In this document: in pieces, positions 16,037 to 24,593 of the stretch
Position numbering within the stretch: the stretch's first letter is position 1
How the letters are laid out: each line of letters begins with the position of its first letter
From: Streptomyces sp. NBC_00376
GTDB lineage: Bacteria > Actinomycetota > Actinomycetes > Streptomycetales > Streptomycetaceae
DNA length: 64,000 nucleotides
Reading direction: 5' to 3'
Assembly: GCF_036077095.1 (NCBI RefSeq)
Contig: NZ_CP107960.1
Coordinates: 6,510,001 to 6,574,000 of the forward strand
Translations under genes and position numbers: made by a program
Notes under the pieces: generated by a model
The model's input: only the letters and a program-made list of their open reading frames with translations
What the model was told of the DNA's origin: nothing
Database searches by the model: none

Positions 16037-18541
16037 ATGTCCGTACTGACGCGCGACGAAGCGCAGACCCGAGCCCAGTTCCTCGACGTACACCGGTACA
16101 AGATCGACCTCGATCTGACCGCGGGGGAGGAGACCTTCGACTCCCGCACCGTCATCCAGTTCACCGCAACCGCGGCCGGAGACACCTTCGTCGAAGTCAA
16201 GCCGGCCACCCTGCGCTCCATCAGCCTCGACGGACAGCCCCTCGACCCCGCCGACCTCGTCGAGAACCGCTTCCCCCTCACCGCCCTCACCCCCGGCACC
16301 CACGAACTGCACATCGACGCCGCCATGCGCTACTCCCGCACCGGCGAAGGCATGCACCGCTTCACCGACCCCACCGACGGCGAGACCTACGTCTACACCC
16401 AGCTCTTCATGGAAGACGTCCAGCGCGTCTTCGCCGCGTTCGACCAGCCCGACCTCAAGTCCGTCTTCGAACTCACCGTCACCGCCCCCGAAGGCTGGAC
16501 CGTCCTCGGCAACGCCGTCGCCGAACACCGCGGAGACGGCCACTGGGCCCTGGCCGCCACCCCGCTCATCTCCACCTACCTCGTCGCCGTCGCCGCCGGC
16601 CCCTGGCACTCCGTGACCACCGAACACGCCGGACTGCCCTTCGGCATCCACTGCCGCCGCTCCCTGGCCCCGTACCTCGACACGGACGCCGACGAGATCC
16701 TCGACATCACCCGGGCCTGTTTCGACCGCTTCCACGAGAAGTTCGACGAGCCCTACCCCTTCGACTCCTACGACCAGGCATTCGTCCCCGAATTCAACGC
16801 CGGCGCCATGGAGAACCCCGGACTCGTCACCTTCCGCGACGAATTCATCTACCGCTCCGCCGTCACCGACACCGAACGCCAGACCCGCGGCATGGTCATC
16901 GCCCACGAAATGGCCCACATGTGGTTCGGCGACCTCGTCACCCTCGCCTGGTGGGACGACATCTGGCTCAACGAGTCCTTCGCCGAGTACATGGGCTACC
17001 AGACCCTCGCCGAAGCCACCCGCTTCACCGACACCTGGGTCGACTTCGGCGTCGCCCGCAAGGGCTGGGGCTACGACGCAGACCAACGCCCCTCCACCCA
17101 CCCCGTCGCCCCCGACCCGGCCGCCGTCCCCGACACCGCGTCCGCCATGCTCAACTTCGACGGCATCTCCTACGCCAAGGGCGCATCCGCCCTGCGCCAA
17201 CTCGTCGCCTGGCTCGGCGAGAAGGACTTCCTGGCCGGCATCAACGCCCACTTCGCCCGCCACAAGTTCGCCAACGCCACCCTCGCCGACTTCATCGACA
17301 ACCTCGCATCGGCCACCGACCGCGACGTCCACGCCTGGGCCGACACCTGGCTGCGCACCACCGGAGTCGACACACTCACCCCCCGCGTCGCCGAGTCCGA
17401 CGGCAACTGGACCCTCGGCATCGACCACAACGGCAGCCGCCCCCACCGCATCGCCGTCGGCGCCTACGACCACGCCCCGGACACCCACACCGGCACCGAA
17501 AGCCTCGTCCTGCGCGACCGGTTCGAGATCGACGTCCCCCTCGACGGCACACCCCACACCCGCCCCGGCAACCGCCCCGCACTCCTCGTCCTCAACGACG
17601 GCGACCTCAGCTACGCCAAGGTCCGCCTCGACGACCGATCCTGGGAAACCGTCCTCAACGGCCTCTCCCGCGTCCCCGACGCCCTGACCCGCGCCGTCAT
17701 CTGGAACACCGCCCGCGACATGGTCCGCGACGGCGAACTCGCCCCCACCACCTACCTCGAAGCGGCCCGCACCCACCTCCCCCACGAGACCGACCTGGCC
17801 CTCGCCCAAGGAGTACTCGCCTTCGCCGCCACCCACGTCGCCGGCCGCTACATCGCCCCCGAGAAGCGCCCCGCCGCCCTCGCCATCCTCACCGCCCTGT
17901 GCCGCGACCTCATCCGCCGCACCGAGGACGGCCACAACCCCGGCCTCCGCCTCATCGCCGTACGCCACCTCATCGACGCCGCCACCCAGCCCGACACCAT
18001 CCACGACTGGCTCACCAACGGCACCGTCCCCGGCGGACCCGAACTCGACCCCGAACTGCGCTGGCGCATCCTCACCCGCCTCGCCGTCCTCGGCGCCATC
18101 GACGAAGCCACCATCGCCGCCGAACTCGAACAGGACCCCAGCGCCACCGGACAGGAAGGCGCCGCCCGCTGCCGCGCCGCCCTCCCCACCCCCGAAGCCA
18201 AGGCCACCGCCTGGCACGCCCTGTTCAACGACGACAGCCTCTCCAACTACCTCTTCACCGCCGTCGCCCAAGGCTTCTGGCAGCCCGAACAGGCCGACCT
18301 CGTACGCGAATACGTGCCCCGCTACTACCCCGAGGCAACCGCCCTCGCCGCCCGCCGGGGCCCCGCCATCGCGGAAGCCGCAGGACGCTACGCCTTCCCC
18401 GCGTACGCCGTCGACGCAGAGAACCTCCACCTCGGCGAACAGGCCCTCACCGACCAGGCCCTCATCCCCGCCCTGAACCGCAAGCTCACCGACCAGATCG
18501 ACGACCTGCGCCGCGCCATCAACGTACGCAACGCCCACTGA
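16037..18541 (+). CDS. pepN: Aminopeptidase N, M1 family
   Basis: An 834-residue zinc aminopeptidase that trims N-terminal residues from peptides in the cytoplasm. The exopeptidase motif GAMENPG is followed by HEMAHMWFGD and NESFAEYMGYQ, which give the HExxH-x18-E zinc site, and by the ERAP1-like C-terminal domain. Length is normal for the actinobacterial family. ATG 16037 (MSVLTRDEAQ) is the family start; the frame is open far upstream by chance. Past the first 100 codons the gene shifts to GAA, CTC and GTC codons, unlike the SUKH gene before it, and lies inside the C-rich stretch. Confidence 0.96.
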   Translation: MSVLTRDEAQTRAQFLDVHRYKIDLDLTAGEETFDSRTVIQFTATAAGDTFVEVKPATLRSISLDGQPLDPADLVENRFPLTALTPGTHELHIDAAMRYSRTGEGMHRFTDPTDGETYVYTQLFMEDVQRVFAAFDQPDLKSVFELTVTAPEGWTVLGNAVAEHRGDGHWALAATPLISTYLVAVAAGPWHSVTTEHAGLPFGIHCRRSLAPYLDTDADEILDITRACFDRFHEKFDEPYPFDSYDQAFVPEFNAGAMENPGLVTFRDEFIYRSAVTDTERQTRGMVIAHEMAHMWFGDLVTLAWWDDIWLNESFAEYMGYQTLAEATRFTDTWVDFGVARKGWGYDADQRPSTHPVAPDPAAVPDTASAMLNFDGISYAKGASALRQLVAWLGEKDFLAGINAHFARHKFANATLADFIDNLASATDRDVHAWADTWLRTTGVDTLTPRVAESDGNWTLGIDHNGSRPHRIAVGAYDHAPDTHTGTESLVLRDRFEIDVPLDGTPHTRPGNRPALLVLNDGDLSYAKVRLDDRSWETVLNGLSRVPDALTRAVIWNTARDMVRDGELAPTTYLEAARTHLPHETDLALAQGVLAFAATHVAGRYIAPEKRPAALAILTALCRDLIRRTEDGHNPGLRLIAVRHLIDAATQPDTIHDWLTNGTVPGGPELDPELRWRILTRLAVLGAIDEATIAAELEQDPSATGQEGAARCRAALPTPEAKATAWHALFNDDSLSNYLFTAVAQGFWQPEQADLVREYVPRYYPEATALAARRGPAIAEAAGRYAFPAYAVDAENLHLGEQALTDQALIPALNRKLTDQIDDLRRAINVRNAH

Positions 18542-18557
18542 TCCACTGAGCCAATGG

Positions 18558-18613
18558 CCTACGGGCCTACGGGCCTACGGGCCTACGGGCCTACGGGCCT
18601 ACGGGCCTGCGGG
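18558..18613 (+). repeat. Octanucleotide tandem repeat CCTACGGG
   Basis: Six perfect copies of CCTACGGG (18558-18605) and a seventh with one change (CCTGCGGG, 18606-18613) start 17 bases past the aminopeptidase stop. Copy number of such repeats can vary between strains. The gap 18542-18878 otherwise holds two hairpins and one palindrome, listed separately. Confidence 0.95.
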
Positions 18614-18640
18614 GCTGCTGGACCAGAGGCCCGCAGGCCC
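18603..18640 (+). terminator. Terminator after aminopeptidase N
   Basis: GGGCCTGCGGG (18603-18613) pairs perfectly with CCCGCAGGCCC (18630-18640). The 16-base loop itself contains CTGG-A-CCAG. The left arm is made from the last octamer repeat. Confidence 0.75.
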
Positions 18641-18664
18641 ACGCACGCACCGCCCGCACCACCC

Positions 18665-18701
18665 GTGCCCGGCGCCCCCACCCCAGGGGGACGCCGGGCA
18701 C
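18665..18701 (+). terminator. Second strong hairpin ahead of the decarboxylase
   Basis: GTGCCCGGCGCCCCC (18665-18679) pairs with GGGGG (18686-18690) and CGCCGGGCAC (18692-18701) with one bulged A. The 15-pair stem has no T-run; it may be a terminator or a leader structure. Confidence 0.55.
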
Positions 18702-18820
18702 ACCCGTATCCAGGGCCACACCCATACCACCGGAACACCCCACAACACCCCCCGTCCCGCCACCCATACCCCTTTCGAGTTCACATCCCCCCGCTCCACG
18801 GCCGCGCCACCGGAAACCCG

Positions 18821-18836
18821 GACAAGCTGGCATGTC
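18821..18836. promoter_or_regulatory. Small palindrome upstream of the decarboxylase
   Basis: GACAAGCTGGCATGTC is symmetric as GACAnGCnnGCnTGTC and ends 42 bases before the start codon. It does not resemble the TTAGGTTAGGCTAACCTAA iron box expected for a siderophore operon. Confidence 0.3.
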
Positions 18837-18878
18837 CACCCATGCCTGCTCACGTGCGTCCGAAGGGCCCCCACCACC

Positions 18879-20282
18879 ATGCCCACCCCACCCCCACCCC
18901 TCGCCGGAACCACCACCGGCCCCGCCGCCCTGCGCCCCCTCATCCACACCGTCCTCACCGCACTCCACGACGGAGCCCACCGACGCGACGGCCCCCTCCC
19001 CGCAGGCGGCCCCGACGCCGTCACCCCACGGATGCGCACCGCCACCCACCCCCTCATCCCCGACCACGGCACCGGCCCCCACCACGCCCTGCGCACCCTC
19101 GTCACCGCCCTCACCGAAGGCGCCGCAGACCCCGCAGACCCCCTCTGCACCGCCCACCTCCACACCCCACCCCTCGCCCTCGCCGCCGCGGCCGACCTCG
19201 CCGCCTCCGCCCTCAACCCCTCCATGGACTCCTGGGACCAGGCCCCCGCCGCCTCCGCCCTCGAAGCCGACACCACCGCCGCCCTCGCCGCCGAGATCTA
19301 CCCCCACCAACCCACCCCCGACGCCCTCATCACCACCGGCGGCACCGAATCCAACCAACTCGCACTCCTCCTCGCCCGCGAACGCAACGGCCCCGTACAG
19401 ACCATCTGCGCAGCCAACGCCCACCACAGCATCACCCGCGCCGCCTGGCTCCTCGGACTCCCCGAACCCATCGTCATCCCCGCCCCCACCGGCACCATGG
19501 ACCTCGCCGCACTGCACAAAGCCCTCACCACGAACCAGCGGCCACTCCTCGTCACCGCCACCGCCGGCACCACCGACACCGGCCGCATCGACCCACTCAC
19601 CGCCATCGCAGACCTCTGCACCACCCACGGCGCCGAACTCCACATCGACGCCGCCTACGGCGGCCCCCTCCTCTTCAGCCCCACCCACCGCAACAAGATC
19701 CACGGCCTCGACCGCGCCCACAGCGTCACCCTCGACCTGCACAAACTCGGCTGGCAACCCGCACCCGCAGGCATCCTCGCCGTCCCTCACCGACACCACC
19801 TCGACCCCCTCCACCACCAAGCCCCCTACCTCAACGCCGACGACGACACCGAAGCCGGCCTCCCCGACCTCCTCGGCCGCTCCCTGCGTACCACCCGACG
19901 CCCCGACGCCCTCAAGATCGCCGTCACCCTCCAAGCCCTCGGCCGCACCGGACTCGCCGACCTCGTCGACCGCACCCTCGCCACCGCCCACCACCTAGCC
20001 GACCTCATCACCGAAGACCCCACCCTCGACCTCTACGACCGCCCCACCATCAGCACCGTCCTCTTCCGCCCCACCGACACCGACGACAACACCGTCGCCA
20101 CCATCCGCCGCACCCTCCTCACCCGCGGCCAAGCCGTACTCGGCCGCGCCCACACCGACAACCGCCTCTGGCTCAAAGCCACCCTCCTCAACCCCCACAC
20201 CACCCCCCAACACCTGCGCACACTCCTCGACCTCGTCACCCGACTCACCAACGATCTCGCGGAAGGCAACACCCCCCGATGA
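18879..20282 (+). CDS. PLP-dependent group II decarboxylase, DesA-like (lysine decarboxylase)
   Basis: A 467-residue pyridoxal-phosphate decarboxylase. Fold-type I motifs are TTGGTESNQLAL, NAHHSITRAA with the ring-stacking His, LHIDAAYGG with the PLP-binding Asp, and DLHKLGWQPAPAG with the Schiff-base Lys. It resembles DesA, which makes cadaverine from lysine for desferrioxamine, more than glutamate or aromatic decarboxylases. The next gene overlaps by 4 bases (ATGA) and is a DesB-like N-hydroxylase, supporting the diamine role. GAAGGG at 18862-18867 serves the ATG. No DesC acyltransferase or DesD synthetase follows, so the product is uncertain; diaminobutyrate decarboxylase is an alternative. 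Confidence 0.8.
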   Translation: MPTPPPPLAGTTTGPAALRPLIHTVLTALHDGAHRRDGPLPAGGPDAVTPRMRTATHPLIPDHGTGPHHALRTLVTALTEGAADPADPLCTAHLHTPPLALAAAADLAASALNPSMDSWDQAPAASALEADTTAALAAEIYPHQPTPDALITTGGTESNQLALLLARERNGPVQTICAANAHHSITRAAWLLGLPEPIVIPAPTGTMDLAALHKALTTNQRPLLVTATAGTTDTGRIDPLTAIADLCTTHGAELHIDAAYGGPLLFSPTHRNKIHGLDRAHSVTLDLHKLGWQPAPAGILAVPHRHHLDPLHHQAPYLNADDDTEAGLPDLLGRSLRTTRRPDALKIAVTLQALGRTGLADLVDRTLATAHHLADLITEDPTLDLYDRPTISTVLFRPTDTDDNTVATIRRTLLTRGQAVLGRAHTDNRLWLKATLLNPHTTPQHLRTLLDLVTRLTNDLAEGNTPR

Positions 20283-21697
20283 CCGACCTCCCCGCCCCCG
20301 ACACCGACCAGCCACACGACCTCATCGGCATCGGCATCGGCCCCTTCAACCTCTCCCTCGCCGCCCTAGCCCACGGCGTACCCGCCAACCCCCAACCCCT
20401 CAACGCCGCCTTCTACGAACAACGCCCCGCCTTCCACTGGCACCCCGGCCTCCTCATCGACGGAGCCAGCCTCCAAGTCCCCTTCCTCGCCGACCTCGTC
20501 ACCCTCGCCGACCCCGCCAGCCCCTGGACCTTCCTCAACTACCTACGCAGCCGCGACCGCCTCTTCCCCTTCTACTTCGCCGAGCGCTTCCACATCCAAC
20601 GCGCCGAATACGACGCCTACTGCCGCTGGGTCACCGACCAACTCCCCGGCCTCCACTTCAGCCACCAGGTCGACGCCGTCCGCTGGAACAACCAACGCGA
20701 ACTCTTCGAAATCGACTTCACCCAACTCGACAGCGACGGCGAAGCAGAAGCACTCGGCCGCGCCCACACCCGCAACATCGCCCTCGGCATCGGCACCGAG
20801 CCCCACATCCCCGAATTCTTCAAACCCCTCACCGAAGCCGAGAACGTCCCCGTCATCCACTCCGCCGACTACCTCCACCACCGCCAAGAACTCCTCCAAG
20901 CCCCCCACATCACCGTCATCGGCTCCGGACAGTCCGGCGCCGAGATCTTCCTCGACCTCCTCCGCGCCCGCCCCCAAGGCCACGAAAACCTCCACTGGCT
21001 CGCCCGAACCCAGGCATTCGCACCCATGGAGTACTCAAAACTCGGCCTCGAACACTTCACCCCCGACTACAGCCGCTACTTCCACGCCCTCCCCGAAGCC
21101 GTACGCGACGAACTCGTCCCCCACCAATGGCAACTCCACAAAGGCATCGACGCCGACACCATCGCCGCCATCCACGACGAGCTCTACCGCCGCACCCTCC
21201 ACGGCGGCTGGCCCGACACCACCCTCACCCCCGGCGTCTCCGTACGCACCGCAGGACGCGTCGCCAACACCCGCATCGAACTCCACCTCGAACACACCCA
21301 GCAGAACACCCGCTCCCGCCTCACCACCGACGCCGTCGTCCTCGCCACCGGCTACCGCGAACGCTCCCTCGACCGCATCCTCACCGGCCTCGACCCCTAC
21401 ATGCGCCGCGACGCCTCCGAACGCCCCCGCATCGACGACCGGTTCCGCCTCGTCCTCGACCCCACCGTCACCGGAAACGTCTACGTACAGAACGCCGAAC
21501 GACACACCCACGGCGTCGGCGCCCCCGACCTCGGACTCGCAGCCTGGCGCAGCGCCACCATCCTCAACGACCTCACCGGCACCAACCCCTACCCCCTCCC
21601 CGAACGCACCGCCTTCACCACCTTCGGCCTCACCCCCCAGGGCCCACACCTCCCCACCCGGACCCCCGACCTCATCCCCCTCGCCCGGAACATCTGA
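20279..21697 (+). CDS. FAD-dependent amine N-hydroxylase, DesB/IucD-like
   Basis: A 472-residue flavin monooxygenase of the lysine/ornithine/cadaverine N-hydroxylase family. FAD-binding IGIGIGPFNLSLAAL near residue 20 is followed by SLQVPFLADLVTLADPASPW, NADPH-binding VIGSGQSGAE and the C-terminal ATGYRE. It uses NADPH and O2 to make an N-hydroxyamine, the metal-binding precursor of hydroxamate siderophores. It overlaps the DesA-like gene by 4 bases, so they are translated together. The operon ends here at a terminator facing a convergent nucleotidase. Codons are extremely C-rich, as across this whole block. Confidence 0.85.
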   Translation: MTDLPAPDTDQPHDLIGIGIGPFNLSLAALAHGVPANPQPLNAAFYEQRPAFHWHPGLLIDGASLQVPFLADLVTLADPASPWTFLNYLRSRDRLFPFYFAERFHIQRAEYDAYCRWVTDQLPGLHFSHQVDAVRWNNQRELFEIDFTQLDSDGEAEALGRAHTRNIALGIGTEPHIPEFFKPLTEAENVPVIHSADYLHHRQELLQAPHITVIGSGQSGAEIFLDLLRARPQGHENLHWLARTQAFAPMEYSKLGLEHFTPDYSRYFHALPEAVRDELVPHQWQLHKGIDADTIAAIHDELYRRTLHGGWPDTTLTPGVSVRTAGRVANTRIELHLEHTQQNTRSRLTTDAVVLATGYRERSLDRILTGLDPYMRRDASERPRIDDRFRLVLDPTVTGNVYVQNAERHTHGVGAPDLGLAAWRSATILNDLTGTNPYPLPERTAFTTFGLTPQGPHLPTRTPDLIPLARNI

Positions 21698-21712
21698 CAC
21701 ACCCACACACAA

Positions 21713-21748
21713 GGCGGCCGCCCCCTCCCGAAAGAGAAGACGGCCGCC
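21713..21748. terminator. Terminator between convergent hydroxylase and nucleotidase genes
   Basis: GGCGGCCG (21713-21720) and CGGCCGCC (21741-21748) form an 8-pair stem with a 20-base loop. Confidence 0.65.
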
Positions 21749-21764
21749 CACCGAAACCAACCGG

Positions 21765-23576
21765 CTAGAACACCGGCGTACCCTCACGCGTCAGCCGCCA
21801 GTCCACCGAAGCGAACTGCGCACCATCCACGGAACCCTTCGCCTGGACCCAGGAAATGATCGTGTTCCGGATCTCCTCCGAATTCGCCCACAACTGCTTG
21901 GCACCCGCAACATGCGGGAAGTTACCGCCACCACTGGCCCGATAATTGTTCACCGCCAGCACGAACTCAGCCGCCGGATCGATCGGCTTACCCTCGAACG
22001 AAAGATTCACGATCCGCGAACCATTCGGCTTCGCGATATCGATCTCGTACGTCAGACCCGAAACCGCGTCATAGTTGTAATCCGGAGTGTTGTCCGCATT
22101 CGTCAACTTCGCCGTGTCCACCGGCGCACCCGCCGCGGTCTGCACGTAATACCGCGCCGAGAACTCCAGATAATCCTTCAGCTGAGCACCGGTCAGCAAC
22201 CGTGCCTCAAGCGTGTTCTCGAACGGATACAGACCCGCCGCATCCTTGATCGTCACATTCCCGGCCGGAATCTGCGCCGTACGCGAGAAACACGACGCCT
22301 GCGACAGCACCGGAAGCGCCGCATACGCACCACCCGCCAACGCAGCCTTCACCGTCTCCGCCTGAACCACATTGATCAGATCGATGATCGGCTCGTCCTT
22401 CCAGGCAGCCTCCGCCGTCGTCATCGCCGCCGTCGACGTACCGATCACCTGATTGACGTACGCCACAACCTTCTTGTGCTCATCCGCCAACAGCCCCGTG
22501 ATCTTCGGATCCTCCGCCACGGCGTTGGAGTTCAGCACCTGCGAACCCGCCTTCTCCACCACCCAACGACCCTTCTCCCACACCAGATCGAAGTCGAACA
22601 GCGTCAACCGCTGCCCCCACTTCAACGGCTCCGAGAGCACCACCTTCTTGCCGGTCTGCTTGTTCTCCACGAAATACTCGGGAATCTCCAGATGCGCATG
22701 CCCGACGAGAATCGCATCGATCCCCGGAACCTGCTCGGCCACCAGACCGGCAGCGTTCTCCACATACGGGATCTGATCACCGTACGACGACGTCCCACTG
22801 CTACCCGAGTGCGCCGAGACGATCACCACATCCGCACCCATCGAACGAAGCCGCGGCACAAACTTCGCCGCCTGCTCCTCCAGCCCCGGGAAAACCATCT
22901 TCCCGCTCACATTCGCCTTGTCCCAGATAGCGATCCCCGGATTCGTCAGACCCAGGATCGCAACCTTCACATCCGGACCGTGCGGAGTACGCATCCGCTT
23001 GATGACATACGGAGCGAACGCCGGCCGCAACGTCTTCGCATCCAACGCGTTCGCACCCAGCAGCGGGAAATCACACTGCTCCTCGAACTTCCGCAGCACC
23101 GGAATGCCGTAGTTGAACTCGTGGTTGCCGAGCGCCGCGGCGTCATACCCGATCGCGTTCATCGCCTGAGCCATCGGATGCACCGGACCACGCTTCGCCG
23201 TGATCGGATCGATCTTCGCGTAGTAGTACGACAACTGGGTGCCCTGGATCGTGTCACCCGCATCGATCATCAACGTATTGCGACGACCCTTCTCCCGGCG
23301 CACCTGATCCACCAGCGTCGAGATCTTCGCCAGACCCACGTCGTTGTGCGCCTTGTCGTCGAACTCCTTGTCCGTGAAGTAGTCCCAGTTGAAGACGTTC
23401 CCGTGCAGATCGGTGGTGCCCATCACCGTGAACGAGTACCGCTTCGGCGGACGCCCGTGCCCGCCCCCATGGCCCTGACCGTGCGCCGAAGCAGGCACCG
23501 CGGAGGCCCCCGCGATCGCCACACCCGCACCGGCAGCCGCCGATGTGCCCAGGAACGTCCTACGGTTCAGCGGCAT
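21765..23576 (-). CDS. Tat-exported 5'-nucleotidase / 2',3'-cyclic phosphodiesterase
   Basis: A 603-residue secreted metallophosphoesterase that salvages phosphate and nucleosides from extracellular nucleotides. It starts MPLNRRTFLGTSAAAG, a twin-arginine signal with RRTF, followed by an Ala-rich stretch ending ASA and a His/Gly-rich linker. Metal-binding blocks are GTTDLHGN, DAGDTIQGT, GNHEFNYG and GHAHLEIPE. The C-terminal substrate domain includes FSRTAQIPAGNVTIKDAAGLYPFENTL. ATG 23576 is preferred over GTG 23588 because GGGAG sits just before it. Though on the minus strand, its plus-strand bases remain C-rich like its neighbours. Confidence 0.93.
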   Translation of the reverse strand: MPLNRRTFLGTSAAAGAGVAIAGASAVPASAHGQGHGGGHGRPPKRYSFTVMGTTDLHGNVFNWDYFTDKEFDDKAHNDVGLAKISTLVDQVRREKGRRNTLMIDAGDTIQGTQLSYYYAKIDPITAKRGPVHPMAQAMNAIGYDAAALGNHEFNYGIPVLRKFEEQCDFPLLGANALDAKTLRPAFAPYVIKRMRTPHGPDVKVAILGLTNPGIAIWDKANVSGKMVFPGLEEQAAKFVPRLRSMGADVVIVSAHSGSSGTSSYGDQIPYVENAAGLVAEQVPGIDAILVGHAHLEIPEYFVENKQTGKKVVLSEPLKWGQRLTLFDFDLVWEKGRWVVEKAGSQVLNSNAVAEDPKITGLLADEHKKVVAYVNQVIGTSTAAMTTAEAAWKDEPIIDLINVVQAETVKAALAGGAYAALPVLSQASCFSRTAQIPAGNVTIKDAAGLYPFENTLEARLLTGAQLKDYLEFSARYYVQTAAGAPVDTAKLTNADNTPDYNYDAVSGLTYEIDIAKPNGSRIVNLSFEGKPIDPAAEFVLAVNNYRASGGGNFPHVAGAKQLWANSEEIRNTIISWVQAKGSVDGAQFASVDWRLTREGTPVF

Positions 23577-23768
23577 TTCGTCTCCCACATCTCAGTTCTC
23601 ACACAGCTCGGTTCACGCACGACACGGCTCCCCGACAACAAGGACCACCGCGCACAACGCGCGTAGATTCTGACCCAGGAGCCACACCACGCAACACCCC
23701 TCGCGGGTTTCGATCTGATGACCGCCCGTCGTCGGACCGTTGTCCGACCCGGATGCAACAGTGGACCC

Positions 23769-24467
23769 ATGACCGACACCCCACCGTCCTACGGCACCCC
23801 CGAACACCCCCGCGTCGCCGTCCGAGGCGAAGCCCGCCTACAGGTCGACCCCGAAACCGCCCGCCTCACCATCACCGTCACCGCCCGCGGCAAGGACCGC
23901 CGCAACGCCCTCGAAGACCTCACCCACCGAAACAACCACGTACTCGAACTCGCACGCTCCTACGGACAAGCCATGGAGAAACTCGAAACCGGCGCATTCT
24001 CCATCACGCCCGAACTCACCCAGAAGGGCCGCAACGAACAAATCCACGCCTACCACGGCCGCGTCCACATCACCGCAGTCCTCAACGACTTCACCGCACT
24101 GGGCGAATTCACCACCAAAATCGCCGACCTCGACATGACCCGCGTCAACGGCCCCTGGTGGGGACTGCGCCCCGACTCACCAGCCCACGCCACCGCCCGC
24201 CGCCAAGCCGTCCACGAAGCCGTCCAACGAGCCCGCGAATACGCCGACGCCCTCGGCGCCCACCTCACCGCACTCGTCGAACTCGCCGACCTCGGCGCGG
24301 AGAACACCGCCCCGGCCGCCCTGCCCTCACCCGCAGCCCCACGCGGCAGAGCCGGCCACGGCGGAGCGGCATCCGAAGCGGCCCCCGTCCTCGACCTCGA
24401 ACCACAACGCCAGACGGTCTACGCCCAGGTCAACGCCCGCTTCATCATGTCACCGCCGAAACTGTGA
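23769..24467 (+). CDS. SIMPL-domain (DUF541) protein
   Basis: A 232-residue protein with the SIMPL fold: VAVRGEARLQVDPETARLTITVTARGKDR, then the helical EDLTHRNNHVLELARSYG, a central LGEFTTKIADLDMTRVNGPWWGL, and ARRQAVHEAVQRAREYADALG. No signal peptide is visible, whereas many SIMPL proteins are periplasmic. The family oligomerises into channel-like assemblies; its function is poorly known. ATG 23769 (MTDTPPSYG) is the likely start; the upstream codons fall in the divergent promoter of the nucleotidase. Confidence 0.85.
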   Translation: MTDTPPSYGTPEHPRVAVRGEARLQVDPETARLTITVTARGKDRRNALEDLTHRNNHVLELARSYGQAMEKLETGAFSITPELTQKGRNEQIHAYHGRVHITAVLNDFTALGEFTTKIADLDMTRVNGPWWGLRPDSPAHATARRQAVHEAVQRAREYADALGAHLTALVELADLGAENTAPAALPSPAAPRGRAGHGGAASEAAPVLDLEPQRQTVYAQVNARFIMSPPKL

Positions 24468-24537
24468 AAAGAAATGCTCATCCGAGCACCCCGCCGCACA
24501 ATTCAACACTTGTCAATAACCCTTCATCCAAAGGTCG

Positions 24538-24566
24538 TTGAGCAGTCACGACACCCTGAATAGCTA
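24538..24566 (+). promoter_or_regulatory. Candidate promoter for pyruvate kinase
   Basis: TTGAGC (24538-24543), a 17-base spacer and TAGCTA (24561-24566) lie 28 bases before the start codon in the most A/T-rich part of the gap 24468-24593. Confidence 0.5.
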
Positions 24567-24593
24567 CCCGTAGGTAAGGTCTAGGGTCGAACC

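Noticed and set aside
15809..18538. 909-codon minus-strand frame opposite aminopeptidase N
   Set aside because: Gly/Val/Glu-only composition, typical antisense of C-ended codons.
18558..18613. Octanucleotide repeat as a CRISPR array
   Set aside because: Units are 8 bases with no spacers and no cas genes.
18542..18878. Iron box in front of the DesA-like gene
   Set aside because: No TTAGGTTAGGCTAACCTAA-like palindrome found; only an unrelated GACA/TGTC palindrome.
18554..20200. Frame running from the octanucleotide repeat through the decarboxylase
   Set aside because: Reads as Pro/Arg/His repeats in another frame of the true gene.
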